Assembly: GCA_028565635.1 (NCBI GenBank)
Contig: JAOXYB010022358.1
Coordinates: forward strand, 1 to 16,945
Source: Phoronis ovalis
Taxonomy: Eukaryota; Phoronida; Phoronidae
Length of the DNA: 16,945 nucleotides
Direction: 5' to 3'
Shown here: in pieces, positions 9,701 to 15,700 of the stretch
Position numbering within the stretch: the first letter of the stretch is position 1
Layout of the letters: every line of letters starts with the position of its first letter
Notes under the pieces: model-generated
What the model was told of the DNA's origin: nothing
Databases searched by the model: none
The model's input: the letters and a program-made list of their open reading frames with translations, nothing else
Program-made: the position numbers and the translations under genes

Positions 9701-12700
9701 GTGCCTGTTTTATTGTCATGTTTTATCACATTTTCCTATATAATTATGTAGGTTTATCATCTTTCAGTTTCTTATTCATGTATTTTAGTACCTCTGAATG
9801 CTTTGCAAGATATATGGCATTTTATAAGGTTTTATATTTATTTATTAACATAATTATTATTATCAACAAAAAAATCTTCCAACAGTACTCACATGTTTCG
9901 TTTTAGGATCAAATCTCAGTATCCTCCATTGCATATCATTATATAGCAGTGCAATTTTTTGCTTATTGATTTATTTTCGTGATGTGATATATTGTAGTGG
10001 ATAGCTTTTAAGATAATAATATCATTACTGTTGTCTCATTACAAACAGCGAACTCAGTTTTTTGTGGCCAAACTGCTAAGTAATTTGCCTGCCTTAATAT
10101 TTGGGGTAAGTATAATAGTACTATAATTTATAAATTGAATTTTTTAATTTGGAGTTAGACAGATGAAGTTGCCATAACTAAAGTGGTCATTTTGCTGGTA
10201 ATAGAAAATTCTTCAAATAAAAGAATTTTAACCAAAGAATTGCTTTTAATTGTTTATAATTAATGCTAAAATTATCAAATTGACATAATGTGTTGTAAAT
10301 TTCTAGTCTTTTTTTAATTTTCAGTTTGGCCAAGCTAGCTAGTTTCTCCAATTGTTATTTTTTTATTTAAGAATTACAAAATGACTAGGTATGGCAAGAC
10401 ACACAATTAAGGCTATTATACACACATATTAAATTCCTGTTGTTTATTGATTCTGGGTGGTAATTTATGTAGTGATGTATACTCACAAGCTTTAACAGAG
10501 AGGTAATATTTCATTAAACTTAAACTTGATATACAAGAATGGTAATTTATTTAAAATTGGCAGATGGATGTTTAAAATATACTTTTTAAGGTAATGTTAC
10601 TTACATAGCTGTCAAGTTTCCTATTGGTAGCATGAAACTCATGCTTTGTGGCTTGTTTTCTGCCACTGCTTTCAATAGTACCAAATATCCCGCTTAAAAA
10701 TTATGTCAACTTGACAGGTATGTACTTCCAGTTTACATAGTGATAGAAACTTTTTAGCTTCTTCAACAGAGTACAGTATTCTAAAAATAATTTATATTTT
10801 ACATATAGAAATAAGTACCTGCTAATAATATTTCATACCATACCGTTTTTAATATAGGAACAGAACAGATTATTTTCACATTAAGTTATCATGCGTGTCA
10901 TGTTTCAGTCATTAATTGATGCATTGATGTTTAAACTTTGTGGAACAAATTTAGTAAACCTTACATAAAAAAGTACAAATAATACTTGTAGGATTTTTAT
11001 AGGTGGTAGCTGACTTTGCAGAAGCCTGCATCTGAGCAAACTTCAGGATTGCTAACAGACAAGGCTACAAAAGGGAATAAAGTTCACCAACGGCGATTCA
11101 ATGATATTCAAGGATAACAAAAACTGATGACAAAAACAAGAATTGAGTTCATAATTTTCATTTTTATTTTGTTTAAAACTTAAAGAAAAAAGAAAAGGTG
11201 CCATTTGAACTGAGGTTTCTAAATTAATAATAATAACTATACTTTCTATTATACCTCTGTGAGAGGATTTCAAAAGAACTGAACATTTATATGCAAAAAA
11301 ACAACAAATAACTAGGAGAAACAATAGAAGCACAAGGCAGAGTTATGTGTAGGGTAACTTTAGGTATGTTCTTCCTGTGCCTTCAAATCAAATTACATAT
11401 GCAGCAAAAATTTCCATTTTCTGACATGAAATACGTAGAAGTTAAAGAGGACAAAACAGCACTGCTACTTGAAGAGATATATCGACAACCTGATCAAGGA
11501 ATAGTATGTGAATTTGATGTCTCAGCTGCTTCAAAGACTACACTTCAGAATATGGCAATTACTCACAAAAAGGAAATAATTTACTTGAATTTGACATTAC
11601 CTGCACATTTTTCAACATTTGAAACTAGCCAAAGGTACGATATTATTTTGGACATTCATCAGTGGATTTGGGTGCATGATAGTCGGGGTGCTCCGCTTTT
11701 GGGCATGGATTTCAGATTCGCAGTATTATCATTAGGAAGTCTGGCTATAAATACTGCATATGTGGATGTAAATTTCACAACACATGGCTCATGCTGGAGA
11801 AATCTATCTTATGAACAGCAGATGGAGTTTGTACAGCATTCTTTAAATAATGCATTTTCAGAGATAACAAAGGAGGCATCCTCTTTGTGTTTTTCACGTC
11901 TCAGTATAAATAATGAGAGTAGTTATGTACAGAAAACATGCTGCAAAGTTAATGCTGTAGGCAAACAGCAGAAGAATCATACACACTTTTGCACTTATGT
12001 TGATGCTAGTGAAAGTGGTGACACTGCAATAATTGTACTAGTTTTTGGACTATTGTTTCTATTGATTCCTTTATTCATTATCGGCATGCTGCCTAATGAC
12101 GAGGAGGTATACAAGATTAAAGGAGATGGTAGGCTAGCTCAAAAGAAGGCAGCAAGGTGTAAGAGACTTGACAGGCATTTTAGCCACTCTAGCAGCAATT
12201 ATGACAATATTGGAAGTGTTAATTTGCCATGTTATGTAACTGATGAACATTCAGATAAACATCTAGAAACTGTGCTTGAGACGGGAAGTTTGGAATATAT
12301 AGACAACAGTGAAACTAGTCCTGACTCTGAGACACTGAGAACAATAATGGAAGAGGTAAATGTTGAAAATGTGTTCAGTAAAGCAGTAACAAAAAGAAAT
12401 AGAGAGATTTTCTCAGAAGCAAATGATACACTTCCAAGATCATGTAAGAGAAGAGCTTCAAACAATCCTAAATTTGAAAGAACACGTAAATACGGTGTTA
12501 TCTTCAACAACCAAAATACAGGTAGTTATGATGTTGATAGCCATCAATCAAACACTTCAATTTTGGGTAGAGGGATCTATGATGCTCATTACATACCGTT
12601 CAATGAAGATTTACCTGTTAGACTGGTACATCCATTTGAATATTTATTTTTCATGCATATTAAAAACACTTGGTTCTGTCGGATACGTAGGCTTCTATTT

Positions 12701-15700
12701 TTCCTTGCAGCATATCCTGCAGTAATTTATATTCAGCTGGTAATATCATTATTTCTTTTTAGAGACTATGTTGAACGGTTACAAAGTATAGAAAGAGATA
12801 CTGGAGTAATCATCAGTGATCTTTCTTTATTTGAGCGCATGCTGTCTCCTAATTTTTACACGAGTTCAAGAAATGCAGTAGAAGCTAGTTATGTCTATGC
12901 CTATGTTTTAATGAGTATCATATTCTCCAGTGGGGCACAACTTTCAACTATTGTCAACACTATAATGGTAAATGATATGTATTTAGGAGCATTAATTTTA
13001 CCACCTGAACTCAGGCCTCCAAAAACATATGAGCAAGGCTTCAAGAAACTTTACTATAAAATGCACAATCGATTATCACTGATTATAGAACCAAAGTTTT
13101 GGAAATTTTGGATAAAGCAAGTTATTGCTGTTTTCCAGTGTTCAAATAGATGTGAAGAGTGTTCATTCAAATGTATTATCCTGGGGCCAGTTAATTTTTT
13201 ATTATGCATTTTAAGTCTCCTTTCCCTACTTCCTATGTTTAACTGCTTGCCCTGGGACTCTGTATTACAACACATTCGCAAGGCACAAACAGACAAAACT
13301 GAAAGAAAACAATCATGGATAAAATTCTACAAATCTAAAGGAACTTCAAAAATCGTTATTCTAATCATCAGAGCATTAATAACTGTATGGGGAATACAAT
13401 TTGCCCTGTTTATATTCTTACATTCTAGTACAGTAGTAACATTAGTTGTATTATACACAATTAAAGGAATAGTTAAGAACTTTATGCAAGTATTACCAGT
13501 AATTTCAATGATATTAGCTGGAATACACTACATTTCAAATATATTAGAAGATGTCACAAATGGTTATACACAGTATAAGAAAATGATATTTGATGAATGT
13601 TTAAAAGAGGATGATCACATCAGTCAACAGTATAAGAAACAAAAAAATCAACAACTTAATTTTCATCCACTGGTTGTTTGGCGTAAAGATGGAATACCTC
13701 TAATTCCAAAAAAATTGTATAAAGATATCATCAGCAATTTACTGCCGCTTAGAATGTACGAGCTACCAGCTTTGACTAAGATTGTTGCAACTGGTTGTTG
13801 TTTGTATTATATTGCACTAACAACTAAAATATTTCACGTCGGAGCTGCGCTTGATCTAGGACAAGCAATCGGGACGTTAGCTGCTGTGACTGTACCTAAA
13901 TTGATTCAATATTTAAACAGCAAAAATCCAATCCAAGATGACCGTCTACGAAACAAAATAACCGTAGCTGTAAGGACATACTACCAGACTAATATGCTGG
14001 TCAGAACAGAAGGGAGTAAATGTCCTAGCGATGATAACACAGCTATGAAAATATTGCCAGATAACATATTTGTGTCATTAGACCTGTTAAGTTCAGATAA
14101 TAATTTGGTTGGGAGTTCATTTAACACTCAACTTTAAATTTCAATAATATAATGGGAACATGAGTTTTCTTCATTAAAAAATGCAATATTTAATATATTC
14201 TAAGTATGCATGGAGTAACTTTAATAAACAAACAAAAGTTAGTAGAAATACATAATTTGCATCATTTTATTCAAATCTTTGCCCCAAACAAGAGCGTGCT
14301 TTTTACTTAAATTATGCTTAGTTTAATTTCACCAAAAATGCCAAACCATTCAGTATACAAAATATTAATAATAATGGTTTACATTACCTGGTGAACTAAA
14401 ACTTTGGTTCTTCGAAAACTCTGGTATAAGTAGCGCAACACAAGACTTTCTGCGACTTCTTCAGTGCTATAACTACTCTTTTCAGCTGATGTCTGTACAA
14501 CCATTCGCTGAGCATTCTGAAGCATCAACCTCTCAAATATTGCCTGTTAAATTGCAACAAACCCAACATTACAGCTAGTTTAATACCCCTTGTAACAAAT
14601 GTTCAGATTGTTTTGTGCGGTGAGGTAAATAAATGCAACAATTTTCCTCATGGTGCTTTACAAAGGTAGGACAAAAATAGTAGCCTATCTTGCATGTGCC
14701 GGGATAGAAATGGGAGTTTGAATGTTTCACATTTACTGTAGCTTATGCTCTGCTCCTGAAGGCACTCCTTGAGCTGCTGAACGGTCTTATTAATTTCAAT
14801 ATCCATATTTACCAATTCAACTATGGTCATCTGTCTAACCTATCATGTCACATAATTTATGCTTCATTTTACAAGGCAGTATGTGATCTCAGGAAGAGGC
14901 TATTAAATTTAAAGCTTTCAATAGCATCCCAACATTTTTATCAGTAATTGCAACTTCTGGTAGAGAAGGATAGGAATCTACAACCCATTTCTTCGATCTT
15001 ATAAATGATCAGTCATAACTGATTATTCAAACCATGGTGAGTTCATTTGGATTTTTTGGCAAATAGCATATTAAGACAGAGACTACATTTTACATTAAAA
15101 GTTTTAGCTGTATGATTAAAGTTCTGCTGAAAATTCAACATTAGTTAACAATTAAAGTCGGTAGCAAGGAGAGTACCATTATTTTCCTTAAAAGTCGCAT
15201 TTACATAATGTGCAGAGTTCAAAGCAAAAAATCTGCAAAACTGAACTATGTTGAAGACAGAATAGCAGCTAACATTTTTATGATGTTACTTACCTGTTCT
15301 AAGTTTTCAGTATCAATCCATTCCTGTTCATCTAACATTTCATATAATTCTTCCAGAAAAACACATCTTTGTGGCCTTTCCGTTATGGATCTTGGCACTG
15401 AAAAAGAGAAGACGCTTCTAAATATGAAACTTTTTCAAGTCTTAGGGTGATGCCATCTGGTTAAATCTTACTTGACAGTACAACATCAATCAACTCATCA
15501 CATCTTAATCCAGATGTGTTAAAGCGGTGCATATCCTCAGTGTTACCTACCTTTATCTAAAGTTATTAAAAACACCTGCTCAACAAGTAGATTAAATTCC
15601 AGTTTTTCTTGGACATTTGAGGAGAATTCTTGCTCTAGTCGCTGTATTTCATCTTTAATTTCTATTAAAAGTATTTAAAAAAGATTACTAGACAATTCAA

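Noticed and set aside
9607-9906. 99-codon plus-strand frame rich in F, Y and I
   Set aside because: It overlaps the retrotransposon 3' end in a different frame. Its composition reflects AT-rich DNA.
11052-11333. 93-codon minus-strand frame just upstream of the nested gene
   Set aside because: Low-complexity hydrophobic start ([13 protein letters not shown]) created by A-rich DNA on the other strand. No continuation and no similarity.
12232-12510. Minus-strand frame inside the 930-codon gene, and similar ones at 12423-12725 (+) and 13054-13296 (-)
   Set aside because: These are shadows of the long plus-strand frame, with no splice context or family similarity of their own.
15208-15450. Plus-strand frame across UBE4A exon 3
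   Set aside because: Antisense shadow of a well-supported exon.
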